A DNA stretch of 64,000 bases from Polynucleobacter sp. AP-Melu-500A-A1 (GTDB lineage: Bacteria; Pseudomonadota; Gammaproteobacteria; Burkholderiales; Burkholderiaceae): the NCBI RefSeq assembly GCF_018882125.1, contig NZ_JACVOZ010000002.1, forward strand, positions 1-64,000, in the 5' to 3' direction. Positions within the stretch are counted from its first letter, which is position 1. Each line of letters starts with the position of its first letter. A program made the translations under genes and the position numbers. The notes under the pieces were generated by a model. It made no database searches and had not been told where the DNA came from. It saw nothing but the letters and a program-made list of their open reading frames with translations. Shown piece after piece: positions 18,310-27,209 of this stretch.

Positions 18310-19085
18310 TGATGAGTAATAATCCTGTCACCTACGCTATTGATGTCCAAAATCTCACTGTCGGATATGGTTCTAATATCTTGATGAAGGATCTCAATTT
18401 CACGGTCAATAATGGTGAAATCTTTGTGATTTTGGGTGGATCAGGTTGTGGTAAATCTAGTCTTCTGAAGAATTTATTTGGCCTATATCAGCCGATTTCT
18501 GGTGATGTGTTGATTGAAGGTCAAAACATTACTACTGCCCAAGGTGTGCAGCGCCAAAAAATTATGACTAGTTTTGGCGTCATGTATCAGCAAGGTGCTT
18601 TATTTGGTTCTATGAACTTGCTAGATAACGTGACCCTATTTATGCAGGAATACACCCAGATGACTCAAAGCGAGATGAATCTATTAGCACGCTGTAAGCT
18701 CGATTTGGTTGGTTTGCTGCCCTATGAGTCTTATATGCCCAGTGAGATTAGCGGTGGTATGCAAAAACGCGCTGCGATTGCTAGGGCCATGGCCTTAGAC
18801 CCAGCGATCTTATTCTTAGATGAGCCTTCAGCAGGTCTTGATCCCATTACATCGGCTGATTTAGATAGCACCATCTTGGATTTATCCAAGAATCTTGGCA
18901 TTACCTTCGTGATCGTCTCTCATGAATTGGCGAGTATTTATGCAATCGCCGATAAAGTCATAATGTTAGATAAGGGCGCCCAAGGAATCATTGCCGAGGG
19001 CGATCCTAAGGTTTTAAGAGATACCAGTACCGATCCACGAGTCCATCAATTCTTTAATCGCATTATGAGTAAGGATGCAGCATGA
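18309..19085 (+). CDS. MCE-type ABC transporter ATP-binding protein (MlaF-like)
   Basis: 258 residues; a second ATG at 18312 is equally possible. Walker A GGSGCGKSS is at residues 43-51, the signature is ISGGMQKRAAIARA, Walker B is AILFLDEPSAGLDP, and the switch His is in VIVSHEL. It is similar to MlaF and powers lipid transfer by the STAS-MlaE permease. It overlaps both neighbours (TGATG before it, ATGA after it), so translation is coupled. Confidence 0.93.
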   Translation: MMSNNPVTYAIDVQNLTVGYGSNILMKDLNFTVNNGEIFVILGGSGCGKSSLLKNLFGLYQPISGDVLIEGQNITTAQGVQRQKIMTSFGVMYQQGALFGSMNLLDNVTLFMQEYTQMTQSEMNLLARCKLDLVGLLPYESYMPSEISGGMQKRAAIARAMALDPAILFLDEPSAGLDPITSADLDSTILDLSKNLGITFVIVSHELASIYAIADKVIMLDKGAQGIIAEGDPKVLRDTSTDPRVHQFFNRIMSKDAA

Positions 19086-20014
19086 GCAATAACTCTAATC
19101 CCAATTATTTCCGCCTTGGTGTCTTTGTACTCGCTGCAATTGGAGTACTAGTTGCTGTTATCTTAATATTTGGCTCTGGGAAATTCTTTAAGAAATCGTT
19201 TTATCTGGAAACTTATATTAAGCAATCGGTTACCGGCCTTGATCCTGGTGCTGCTGTTCGCTTTAGAGGCGTGAAGATTGGCCAGGTCACCACCATTGGT
19301 CTTACTGGAGATTCATACGAGAAAAAGTTGCCTTTTGATCAACGCAAACAGTATGTAGTCGTTCGTATGAAAATTTTTGGTGAAGAGCTTACTGAAGAGC
19401 AGCTCGCGCATTTTGTGAAAGAGAATTTACGTGCACGAGTAAAGTCTATGGGCATTACTGGAGTGAACTATATTGAATTTGATTTTGTTTCAAGCGCAGC
19501 AGAATACCCCCCATTACCGTATAACTGGGAACCTGAATATCCAGTACTTCCATCAATGCCCAATCAGGCGGATGAAATTATTTCTGGTATCCAAAAGTTT
19601 ATTGCTTCTGCCAATGAAATGAATATTGATAACACCCAAAAGAAATTAGATCAGGTATTGATTAGTTTGAATAAGATGATGGTAGGTGATGGAAAAGATA
19701 ATGAAGGTTTTATTCGCTCGGTTAAAGATCTGAACGTATTACTGGCCCGCATTACGCGCGTAACCGATAAAGATCAGTTAAATATTTTGATGCGTGAACT
19801 GGTTGCTGCCATGACTTCTTTACAGCAAACGGTTACCAGCATTCAGGGGAATACTGCTTTAACTGTAGAAAATCTTAAGCAAACGAGTGAAAATCTCAAT
19901 GAACTGAGTCGCATCGCCAGCCAGTCTCCTGCTAGTCTGATTTGGGGAGAGCCACCTCCGAAGATTGCGTTGCCTATGAATGGCACACAAAACCCATCAG
20001 GAGCTCAAAAATGA
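19082..20014 (+). CDS. MCE/MlaD family lipid-binding protein
   Basis: 310 residues. One N-terminal membrane helix (LGVFVLAAIGVLVAVILIF) anchors the protein. A single MCE domain follows at about 40-125 (GLDPGAAVRFRGVKIGQVTTIGL, in which VRFRGVKIGQV is the MCE core). A long helical C-terminal region has heptad-like Leu/Ile spacing. This resembles the longer PqiB/Mce-like substrate-binding subunits and suggests a helical tube through the periplasm. It is the hydrophobic carrier of the operon and overlaps the lipoprotein gene by ATGA. Confidence 0.9.
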   Translation: MSNNSNPNYFRLGVFVLAAIGVLVAVILIFGSGKFFKKSFYLETYIKQSVTGLDPGAAVRFRGVKIGQVTTIGLTGDSYEKKLPFDQRKQYVVVRMKIFGEELTEEQLAHFVKENLRARVKSMGITGVNYIEFDFVSSAAEYPPLPYNWEPEYPVLPSMPNQADEIISGIQKFIASANEMNIDNTQKKLDQVLISLNKMMVGDGKDNEGFIRSVKDLNVLLARITRVTDKDQLNILMRELVAAMTSLQQTVTSIQGNTALTVENLKQTSENLNELSRIASQSPASLIWGEPPPKIALPMNGTQNPSGAQK

Positions 20015-20637
20015 AAAACTACATTTTTGCAGCATTGGCCTTGTTGACCCTAGCATCGTGCTCTTTACCAACGCGCGCCCCCATAACACCAAGCTCTTGG
20101 TTAGTTGCGCCTGAACGAACAGGCGCTCCCTATAAACCGAGAACTGATTACTGGCTCAAGATGGGCTCGGTTTCGGTGGCAACTCCCTTTGATGGCAGGT
20201 CATTGGTCTATCGCCTTGGCGACCAGCGTTACGAAAAAGATTTTTACAATGTATATAGCGTGATCCCTGCGGAGATGTTTGCTAATGCTCAGCGTCAGTG
20301 GCTAAATCAAGCGAATATTTTCTCGGCTACCGTGGGCTCAAGCAATAGTTTTTTCCCCTTCTACACCTTGCAAGCTTCGGTGGATGAGTTTTATGGGGAC
20401 TATCGAGTCAAGCCTGAAGCCGTGGTATCCGTAGAATTCTTCTTGGCGGTAACAAATGCCGGTACCAGCAATCCCATTATTGGTGCCAATCGTTATTCCA
20501 AGCGAATTACTCTCAAGGACAATACTCCTGAGGCACTTGTATTAGGCCAACAGCAGGCTTTGGCAGAAATCTTTAAAGAATATGAAGCACAGCTCTATAA
20601 ATATGCCGGTAATTTACCAAAACCCATGGGGCAGTAG
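20011..20637 (+). CDS. ABC-type transport auxiliary lipoprotein (PqiC-like)
   Basis: 208 residues from ATG 20011, which overlaps the MCE gene stop (ATGA) and follows AGGAGCTC. The frame is open from 19942, but the upstream part is unrelated. The signal sequence ends in lipobox LASC, giving an outer-membrane lipoprotein. The middle region (YRLGDQRYEKDFYNVYSVIP, of which YRLGDQRYE is diagnostic) fits the ABC_trans_aux/PqiC family, which docks MCE tubes at the outer membrane. It completes the permease-ATPase-MCE-lipoprotein set. Confidence 0.87.
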   Translation: MKNYIFAALALLTLASCSLPTRAPITPSSWLVAPERTGAPYKPRTDYWLKMGSVSVATPFDGRSLVYRLGDQRYEKDFYNVYSVIPAEMFANAQRQWLNQANIFSATVGSSNSFFPFYTLQASVDEFYGDYRVKPEAVVSVEFFLAVTNAGTSNPIIGANRYSKRITLKDNTPEALVLGQQQALAEIFKEYEAQLYKYAGNLPKPMGQ

Positions 20638-20641
20638 GTTT

Positions 20642-21637
20642 ATGAAAATAATGTCACGTCGTATCATTCTTGTCGGTGCAGCTCAGTCAATTCTGCTGGG
20701 CATGAGCTTCCTTATGAGTGGAGTTTCTTTAGCGCAATCATTTCCTACTAAACCCATTCGTTTGGTGGTGCCGTTTGCACCTGGCGGGAGCACAGATATC
20801 ATTGCTCGCACTGTAGCCGATGCTTTAGGCCGTCAGCTAGGCCAGCCTGTGATTGTCGAGAATAAAGCGGGCGGGGGTGGTGCGATTGGCGCACTAGAGG
20901 TGATGAGATCACCTAAGGATGGTTACACCATTGGCATGGCCACTGTATCAACCACCGCTGCCAATCCAGCAATTAATCCCAAGATTGGCTACGACCCTAT
21001 TACAGATTTCACAGCGATTACCAATATTGCTGCAACTCCGAACGTGATTGCTGTCAATCCCTCATTTCCGGCAAAAGATTTCAAAACATTTCTGACCGTC
21101 TTAAAAGAGAATCCAGGTAAGTATTCTTATTCAAGTTCAGGGACTGGCGGCATTGGCCACCTCCAAACAGAGTTGTTTAAGAGTCTAGCTGGTGTATTCA
21201 TTGTGCATATTCCTTATCGTGGTGCCGGACCCGCTTTAGCGGATACTGTGGGCGGACAGGTGTCGATGATTTTTGATAACTTGCCATCGTCGCTACCCTT
21301 TATCAAGGATGGCAAGTTGATCCCGATTGTTGTAGCGGCCCCTAAGCGCTTAGCTCAGTTGCCGAATGTGCCCACCTTTGCTGAGGTGGGTTTAGCACCG
21401 GTAAACCGTATGGCTTATTACGGCATTCTAGGGCCTGCAGGAATGTCTAAAGATATCGTTGATAAATACTATGCCGCTATCCAAAAAGTGATTACCGATC
21501 CTGCTGTTAAAAAACGGATTGAAGAAACGGGATCCATTATTAATGTGAATGGTCCAGAAGCCTTTACTAAAGAAATTAAAGCGGAGTACACGGTATACAA
21601 AGAAGTGGTGGCAAAACAAAAACTACAATTAGATTAA
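20642..21637 (+). CDS. Tripartite tricarboxylate transporter substrate-binding protein (Bug/TctC family)
   Basis: 331 residues from ATG 20642; the open frame from 20582 overlaps the lipoprotein gene and is not needed. The signal peptide ends near SLAQS. Family motifs are FPTKPIRLVVPFAPGGSTDI, VIVENKAGGGGAIGALEVMRSPKDGYT in part, and the HIPYRGAGP loop. It is a periplasmic binder of small organic anions with unknown ligand. It starts four bases after the MCE operon and precedes an SDR gene, so it may be cotranscribed with either. No tctAB genes are seen. Confidence 0.92.
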   Translation: MKIMSRRIILVGAAQSILLGMSFLMSGVSLAQSFPTKPIRLVVPFAPGGSTDIIARTVADALGRQLGQPVIVENKAGGGGAIGALEVMRSPKDGYTIGMATVSTTAANPAINPKIGYDPITDFTAITNIAATPNVIAVNPSFPAKDFKTFLTVLKENPGKYSYSSSGTGGIGHLQTELFKSLAGVFIVHIPYRGAGPALADTVGGQVSMIFDNLPSSLPFIKDGKLIPIVVAAPKRLAQLPNVPTFAEVGLAPVNRMAYYGILGPAGMSKDIVDKYYAAIQKVITDPAVKKRIEETGSIINVNGPEAFTKEIKAEYTVYKEVVAKQKLQLD

Positions 21638-21659
21638 AAAATAGAATCTTGGGGGATAT

Positions 21660-22445
21660 ATGGATTTAGGAATTCAAGGTAAGGTTGCCTTAGTCATAGC
21701 CTCAAGCCGTGGCCTAGGACAAGCTATGGCGGTTTCATTGGCCAAAGAGGGCGTAAAGGTAGCGGTTACTGGTCGCAGTCCTGAAGGGCTACAAAAGTCA
21801 GTTGAATTGATTGAGGCTGCTGGTGGTATTGCTTTGGCCTTGAACTGGGACCTTTCTGATCACACACTGATTGATAGCTTAGTTTCTAAAGTTGAAAAAG
21901 AACTCGGCCCTATTGATATCCTAATTAACAATACTGGCGGGCCACCTCCTACGCCCGCGGCAGGACAAGATCCTGCTTTATGGCTCAAGTGTTTTAACGA
22001 TATGGTGCTTTCATTGATCGCCATTACTGATCGAGTTTTACCAGGTATGCGTCAACGCAAGTGGGGCCGCATTATTACTAGCACTACCTCAGGCGCTATT
22101 GCTCCCATTAAAAATTTAGCAATTTCTAATACGCTCAGAGCGGCATTATTGGCTTGGTCTAAAACCTTATCAGCTGAAGTGGCTGCCGAAGGAATTACCG
22201 TGAACATCATCATGCCAGGTCGAGTTGCCACTGATCGTCTGCGTCAGTTAGATGAAGCCCGTGCAAAACGTGAATCGATTAGCTACGATGAAGTAGTAAA
22301 AGCCAGTTTGCGCCAAATTCCGATGGGGCGCTATGGCGATCCCAAAGAATATGGCGATGCTGCGGCATTTTTAGCAAGTCAGAACGCATCCTTTATTACT
22401 GGCACAGTCATGCGTATCGATGGCGGTCAGACCCAAGCGGTTTGA
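21660..22445 (+). CDS. SDR family oxidoreductase with altered catalytic site
   Basis: 261 residues. The Rossmann motif ASSRGLGQA lies at residues 14-22 and NNTGG at about 90-94. The usual Tyr-x-x-x-Lys is replaced: the aligned segment reads ISNTLRAALLAW, giving Ser156 and Arg160. The upstream Ser of STTSG is kept. This fits the divergent 3-oxoacyl-ACP-reductase-like SDR subgroup, which lacks a perfect catalytic tetrad. The nucleotide-binding site itself departs from TGxxxGxG. The substrate is unknown. GGGGG precedes the ATG by four bases. Confidence 0.88.
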   Translation: MDLGIQGKVALVIASSRGLGQAMAVSLAKEGVKVAVTGRSPEGLQKSVELIEAAGGIALALNWDLSDHTLIDSLVSKVEKELGPIDILINNTGGPPPTPAAGQDPALWLKCFNDMVLSLIAITDRVLPGMRQRKWGRIITSTTSGAIAPIKNLAISNTLRAALLAWSKTLSAEVAAEGITVNIIMPGRVATDRLRQLDEARAKRESISYDEVVKASLRQIPMGRYGDPKEYGDAAAFLASQNASFITGTVMRIDGGQTQAV

Positions 22446-24925
22446 TTCGATACATATCCGGTCTCATCAGAGGCCTCAGACAAGATTTACGATCAACTGA
22501 ATTACTTTGGTTGGTACTTGCTTTGACCCTTTCTGTCACTGCTTTATCAAGCGTCAGCTTTTTAGCTGACCGGATGCAAAGAACCTTTGCATTTGATGCA
22601 CGCCAACTCCTTGCTTCAGACTTATTGATTGCTTCAGACCAAGTTTTATCTGAGCAATTTATTCAAGAGGCTCAAAGACGTAATCTTCGCATTGCCAACA
22701 CTGTAGTATTTCCGAGCATGGCAACGGTTGGAACACAAAGTAAATTGGCATCACTCAAAGCAGTAAGTCCGCAGTATCCCTTGCGAGGCGCTTTGCAAGT
22801 TCAATCACCTACAACTTCAATAGTATCTGCAAGTCCTTCGACTGGATCCATATTTGTTGATAAGGCTATGTTGGCAAGTTTGCAAGCTGGCTTGGGAGAT
22901 CGCATAACTTTAGGCTCTCGTCAATTTTTGATTGCTGGAGTGCTGACCCAAGAATTAGACCGTGGTGCAGGTTTCATGAATTTTGCTCCTAGAGTGATGA
23001 TGTCTCTTGAGGACCTTCCATCAACCGGCCTGCTTGGGCTTGGAAGCAGAGTGACCTACCGATTATTGTTGGCTGGCGCAGACGCTGATATTCAGTCTTA
23101 TGAGAAATGGGCGACAAACTTTATTAACGCAGAGGGTATCCGGGGTCTACGTATTGAGACTATGGAAAATGCGCAACCCATTATGCGTAAAACTTTGGAG
23201 CGGGCAGAGCGCTTCTTATCTTTGATTGCTTTATTAACCGCTATGGTTTCTGCGGTAGCCATTTCACTTTCTGCGCGACGCTATGTCTTAAAGCAGGCTG
23301 ATTCTTGTGCGGTTCTGAAGTGTTTTGGCGCAAGCTCTGGCGATATTCTGAAAAAGCAATTTCAAACCCTCATCAGTTTGGGAATCATTGCAGCGATTGT
23401 GGGTTCAAGCATTGGTTACTTCGTTCAATACCTGCTCTTATCGCTTTTAGATAATCTCGTGATGGGAAATTTACAGTCGGTTTCAATCTGGCCAGTTTTG
23501 TGGAGCACTGCTTTAGCTTGGATTTTATTGATTGGATTTGCTTTACCGCCACTTTTGGGTTTGGTGAAGGTTTCTCCAGTCAGATTAATACGAAAAGAAT
23601 ATACGCGTCTTTCAGGTTCAGCAATATGGGTCGCTATTTTTGGGCTGGTGATTTGTCTGGCCTTAATTGCAATAGCGGCACGTGATTGGAAGCTGGCTCT
23701 ATGGACTGCTGGAAGTTTTGGAGGTGCTGTTGCACTCTTTGGATTTATGTCTTGGGTATCTTTACGCTTACTAGGTAAAATTCGTAGTCAACATTTTATA
23801 GTGCGCTTTGTATTGCTCACGCAAAGCAGAAGTATGGGCTATGCCATTGTGCAAATTACTGCACTTGGTATCGCCATCATGGCTCTGCTGATGATTCTCT
23901 TATTGCGCCAAGATTTATTGAGCGCTTGGCAGAGCAATATTCCGCCAGATGCACCTAATCGATTTATGATTAACGTTCAGGAAAATCAAAAACAGGGTAT
24001 TGATCAGTTCTTAGTCGACGCTGGTGTCGGTAAGCCTGATTTTTATCCGATGGTACGGGGGCGCTTAATTGATATCAATGGCCAAGCCATTACCCCAAAT
24101 GATTACCAGGATGAGAATGCGAGGCGCTTAGTAGATCGCGAATTTAATCTCTCTTATGTTGATCAATTACCTAGTGGTAACCGCATTACTGCAGGCAAAT
24201 GGATCGATGGAAGCGCGCCGCAAGTTTCCTTAGAAGCCGGTATTGCTAAAACCTTGAAACTGAAATTAGGCGATCAGCTCACTTTTGAGATAGCAGGTGA
24301 AAAAATTAGTGCACCCATTACATCTTTGAGAAAACTCGACTGGGGCTCGATGCGGGTCAACTTTTTTGTGATTATGCCATCAAGCTTACTAAGTCAATTA
24401 CCCCAATCCTGGATTACATCTTATTACCAAGGTCCCAATAAGGAAGATTTAGATTATCGTTTAACGCAAACTTACCCCAATCTGACAGTGGTAGATGTTG
24501 CTAATTCTTTACAGCAAATTCAGGAAGTAATTAATAAGTTAACTGCCGCATTGGGCCTGTTATTTATCTTCACTATTATTGCTGCCATCTTAGTGTTAAT
24601 AGCGGCAATTTCTGCCACTCAAGATGAACGTTTTAGAAATGCAGCTTTACTAAAAGCGCTCGGCGCCTCACGTAAGGTGCTTGCACGGATTGCCACTCTT
24701 GAGTTGTTTCTGATTGGCGCCATTTCTGGTGCCTTAGCTGGGATTGCAGCAGGGATAGCCGCCTGGGCTTTAGGTCGGTTTGTTCTGGAAATTGAATTCC
24801 AGGCATTTGCTCAATCGATATTGATGGGTCTTGTATTTGGTATTACTGCTTGCTTGATGGCAGGCTATCGATTCCAGAAAAAAATCCAGAATGCTACCTC
24901 TATCGAATGCTTGAGGACAGTTTAA
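22442..24925 (+). CDS. FtsX-like ABC transporter permease (YbbP family)
   Basis: 827 residues from TTG 22442, overlapping the SDR stop codon. The N-terminal residues (LRQDLRSTELLWLVLALTLSV) are typical, so the start looks right. There is one N-terminal helix, a periplasmic MacB-like domain, a central set of helices, a second periplasmic part and three C-terminal helices, as in YbbP. FtsX cores occur at ALLTAMVSAVAIS and AALLKALGASRKVL. These permeases usually pair with a small ATPase (YbbA), but none is adjacent here. The likely role is lipid or lysophospholipase-related transport. It is convergent with the RDD gene. Confidence 0.88.
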   Translation: MIRYISGLIRGLRQDLRSTELLWLVLALTLSVTALSSVSFLADRMQRTFAFDARQLLASDLLIASDQVLSEQFIQEAQRRNLRIANTVVFPSMATVGTQSKLASLKAVSPQYPLRGALQVQSPTTSIVSASPSTGSIFVDKAMLASLQAGLGDRITLGSRQFLIAGVLTQELDRGAGFMNFAPRVMMSLEDLPSTGLLGLGSRVTYRLLLAGADADIQSYEKWATNFINAEGIRGLRIETMENAQPIMRKTLERAERFLSLIALLTAMVSAVAISLSARRYVLKQADSCAVLKCFGASSGDILKKQFQTLISLGIIAAIVGSSIGYFVQYLLLSLLDNLVMGNLQSVSIWPVLWSTALAWILLIGFALPPLLGLVKVSPVRLIRKEYTRLSGSAIWVAIFGLVICLALIAIAARDWKLALWTAGSFGGAVALFGFMSWVSLRLLGKIRSQHFIVRFVLLTQSRSMGYAIVQITALGIAIMALLMILLLRQDLLSAWQSNIPPDAPNRFMINVQENQKQGIDQFLVDAGVGKPDFYPMVRGRLIDINGQAITPNDYQDENARRLVDREFNLSYVDQLPSGNRITAGKWIDGSAPQVSLEAGIAKTLKLKLGDQLTFEIAGEKISAPITSLRKLDWGSMRVNFFVIMPSSLLSQLPQSWITSYYQGPNKEDLDYRLTQTYPNLTVVDVANSLQQIQEVINKLTAALGLLFIFTIIAAILVLIAAISATQDERFRNAALLKALGASRKVLARIATLELFLIGAISGALAGIAAGIAAWALGRFVLEIEFQAFAQSILMGLVFGITACLMAGYRFQKKIQNATSIECLRTV

Positions 24926-24941
24926 GCCCCATCAAAGGTCT

Positions 24942-25478
24942 TTAAGCTAGTGTCACCAGATTCTTGGGCAACTCAACTAAGCGAGTGCCAGCAAAGCGAT
25001 CAGGCACTCCCTGTCGTTCTATAGGGATCCTGCGGTCAAGATAAATACTGAGCGGCCATAGAAAAAGCGCTACTGTAAATAACATTTCAATAATTTGCCA
25101 TTTTTCTAGATGGAAAATGAATTGCAATAGAACGCATGGCATGATCCAAAGAGAGCCAAATACATAACGCCAGAGTGCTTGGCGTTTAGTGAGCTTGTAT
25201 CCATTCTGGCCGATCATCCGTATCCGCCATGTCTGCATGGCAAGGGTTTGTCCAGATTTAGTCCAGTACCATACAAAATACATTGCGAGCACTGCGTATA
25301 AATATATAAAAGTTAGCCAACTAGGAAGAGAGATATTGAATAAAATTCCTAAGCCAAGATTGGGCAAGAGAAAAGTGAAGGCAATAACACCAAGCAAAAC
25401 GAGTTGTTCATAGAGGCTGCAAGAAACACGGCGCCAAAAGTGAGGCGAGGGTAATACGTTTAATTCCGCAGGCGTCAT
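24942..25478 (-). CDS. RDD family membrane protein
   Basis: 178 residues with about four membrane helices. The defining Arg and Asp pair are seen in FWRRVSCSLYEQL (here Arg is kept and the Asp position is Tyr-Glu) and in SIYLDRRIPIERQGVPDRFAGTRLV, of which PDRFAGTRLV is the conserved end. The TLAMQTWRIRM segment after helix 2 is also typical. The function of RDD proteins is poorly known; some act in ion exchange. It is the last gene of the sigma factor operon, 29 bases after the DUF3106 gene. Confidence 0.87.
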   Translation of the reverse strand: MTPAELNVLPSPHFWRRVSCSLYEQLVLLGVIAFTFLLPNLGLGILFNISLPSWLTFIYLYAVLAMYFVWYWTKSGQTLAMQTWRIRMIGQNGYKLTKRQALWRYVFGSLWIMPCVLLQFIFHLEKWQIIEMLFTVALFLWPLSIYLDRRIPIERQGVPDRFAGTRLVELPKNLVTLA

Positions 25479-25507
25479 AAAGCAGTTTTGAATCCGTTGG
25501 TAATATA

Positions 25508-26113
25508 TTAATTATTGGTTGAGCTAGGCTCAGGGCTGGCTGGAGGTGGCGCACTCTCTACTGGACTGATTGGCGTAAAGCTAGGCTTTTGCTTAATCGG
25601 AATCTGTTGTAGTGTTGGCGCACTAGCTGCCGTTGGCTTTTTCTTGGCTTCAGAGTCAGCTAACTTCTTTTTTTGCTCATCACTGAGTTTTTGATAGGCA
25701 CTCCAGGCCTCAGCCTTTTTTTCAGCTGGGAACTTGAGGCTACTGAGATAGTTATCACGCGCAAGACGACGATCTTTTTGCGAAAGACTTGACCAACTTG
25801 ACATTCTGGATTGAAGGCGCTCTTGATCTTTCTCGCTCATCTTGGGGTAGATGATAGCAACCTGAATCCATTTTTTGCGGCTATCGGGCGACATATAGTC
25901 CCAATCGCTTTCAAGAGGCATGAGAATTTTTTGTTGTGCTGGCTTTAAGCCTTCCCAAGTCCCGTCAGGTTTTTTTTCTGGAATGCCAGCAGCTTTGCTG
26001 TGTGAACCACTCGGGGCTGCAGAGGTTTGTGCATAAGCAACACTAAAAGCAAAAGGACCAAAAGCCAGTGCTAATCCAGTACTAGCAAGAAAGGTCTTGA
26101 GCTTAAAGGACAT
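25508..26113 (-). CDS. DUF3106 domain protein, exported
   Basis: 201 residues. A signal peptide ends near VAYAQT. The body (WEGLKPAQQKILMPL, then WDYMSPDSRKKWIQVA, then WSSLSQKDRRLARDNYL) shows repeated short Trp-x-x-Leu/Met helix motifs typical of DUF3106. The last 40 residues are rich in Pro and Ser. It is probably periplasmic. In Burkholderiales this family sits in the same operon as a sigma factor and DUF3619, so a regulatory or envelope-stress role is possible but unproved. Confidence 0.88.
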   Translation of the reverse strand: MSFKLKTFLASTGLALAFGPFAFSVAYAQTSAAPSGSHSKAAGIPEKKPDGTWEGLKPAQQKILMPLESDWDYMSPDSRKKWIQVAIIYPKMSEKDQERLQSRMSSWSSLSQKDRRLARDNYLSSLKFPAEKKAEAWSAYQKLSDEQKKKLADSEAKKKPTAASAPTLQQIPIKQKPSFTPISPVESAPPPASPEPSSTNN

Positions 26114-26127
26114 CCGATAGCGTTTAT

Positions 26128-26586
26128 TTATTTACTTTGAATGCTGTCGTTGCTTGTGGAATCCGAAAGTGGACCATTTTTCAAGAAAGCCATAAATCCG
26201 CTATCAGCATAGGCATCAGGCGGCACATCATCTGTTAACAGTGCAGCATCAACTTCAGCAATATCGTTAATACGCGAGTCATCTTGCCATTGGGCAATAC
26301 CAATTAATCCAAAAACCAAGACTGCTAATGGAGCAGCCCAGCTCACGGTATCCCAGACACCATTCGATGAATTAGAGCTCCATGCCCCAGTAGAGCTGAC
26401 CAAGGCACGCTTTTGGACACGCACTTTCTCAGGTTTTTTCAGAGAAAGGGCCTTCATACGCGCTGCATAGAGGCGATCTTTTACTTCAGAAGATAAGCTG
26501 CTAGCTCCTTGGCGGAGCAGAGATGCGCTGGCCCGACCAAATTGGTCAGATTCTGACTGGGTGAGTTGATCTTTAATGTGTTTCAC
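26128..26586 (-). CDS. DUF3619 protein, candidate membrane anti-sigma factor
   Basis: 152 residues from GTG 26586, overlapping the sigma factor stop (GTGA). The N-terminal ~85 residues are soluble and helical. One membrane helix (AAPLAVLVFGLIGIAQW) and a short acidic C-terminal tail follow. Position right after a sigma gene, translational overlap and the single-helix topology all match membrane anti-sigma factors. No anti-sigma signature is certain from sequence, so that role is inferred. Confidence 0.85.
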   Translation of the reverse strand: MKHIKDQLTQSESDQFGRASASLLRQGASSLSSEVKDRLYAARMKALSLKKPEKVRVQKRALVSSTGAWSSNSSNGVWDTVSWAAPLAVLVFGLIGIAQWQDDSRINDIAEVDAALLTDDVPPDAYADSGFMAFLKNGPLSDSTSNDSIQSK

Positions 26587-27152
26587 AGCGTAATTCCTTT
26601 TAATTTCAGTGCTTTAGCTAGGGTTTGGGTTGCCCTAGAACAGTGCGTTTTGACGCTACCCTCGCTACAACTCATGGCTTTGGCAGTTTCAGTAATACTG
26701 AGCTCATCCCAATAACGCATTAGGAAGGCTTCTCGTTGACGTACAGGTAATTTAGCTATTTCTGACTCCAAAGCCTGTAAAAGCTGACTTTGCTCTAGTT
26801 TATAGGCCCCATCTTGGTGAATCTTACTGTCATCCGGTGCAGAAAGGGACTCTAAGGGGTCAAAATCGTCGTTTTCATCCGATTTCTTGCCCATATTGGA
26901 AAATAGGGTTACCCAGGTATTTCTGACCTTTTGACGTCTAAACCAATCGTGGATGCGATTTTGCAGGATTCGCGTAAAAACTAAAGGTAATTCATTAGCA
27001 GGCCGATCACCATATTTTTCAGCTAATTTAATCATCGCATCTTGCACAATATCTAAGGCAGCATCGTCATCACGCACGGCGTACACAGCTTGCTTGAAAG
27101 CGCGCTGTTCGATACCACTTAGAAAATCAGATAGTTCTTGGGCTGATGCCAT
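26583..27152 (-). CDS. ECF-type RNA polymerase sigma factor
   Basis: 189 residues. Region 2 (AVRDDDAALDIVQDAMIKLAEKY, with DIVQDAMIKL as the core) and region 4 (LPVRQREAFLMRYWDELSITETA, with EGSVKTHCSRA as the recognition helix) are clear. Regions 1.1 and 3 are absent, as in ECF sigma factors. Between them lies an acidic linker. It heads an operon with DUF3619, DUF3106 and RDD genes. The membrane-protein content of that operon suggests envelope-related control. Confidence 0.92.
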   Translation of the reverse strand: MASAQELSDFLSGIEQRAFKQAVYAVRDDDAALDIVQDAMIKLAEKYGDRPANELPLVFTRILQNRIHDWFRRQKVRNTWVTLFSNMGKKSDENDDFDPLESLSAPDDSKIHQDGAYKLEQSQLLQALESEIAKLPVRQREAFLMRYWDELSITETAKAMSCSEGSVKTHCSRATQTLAKALKLKGITL

Positions 27153-27181
27153 GCAATGGATTAGACCTGAATCAGAAGGAA

Positions 27182-27209
27182 TTGGGTCATTTTAGGGGAT
27201 TGCTATAGA
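27182..27209 (+). promoter_or_regulatory. Possible promoter for ilvIH
   Basis: TTGGGT (27182-27187) and TATAGA (27204-27209) are separated by 16 bases and lie about 135 bases before the ilvI start. The -10 matches five of six consensus bases and the -35 only three. I saw no leader peptide rich in Ile, Leu or Val codons in 27153-27345. Confidence 0.3.
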
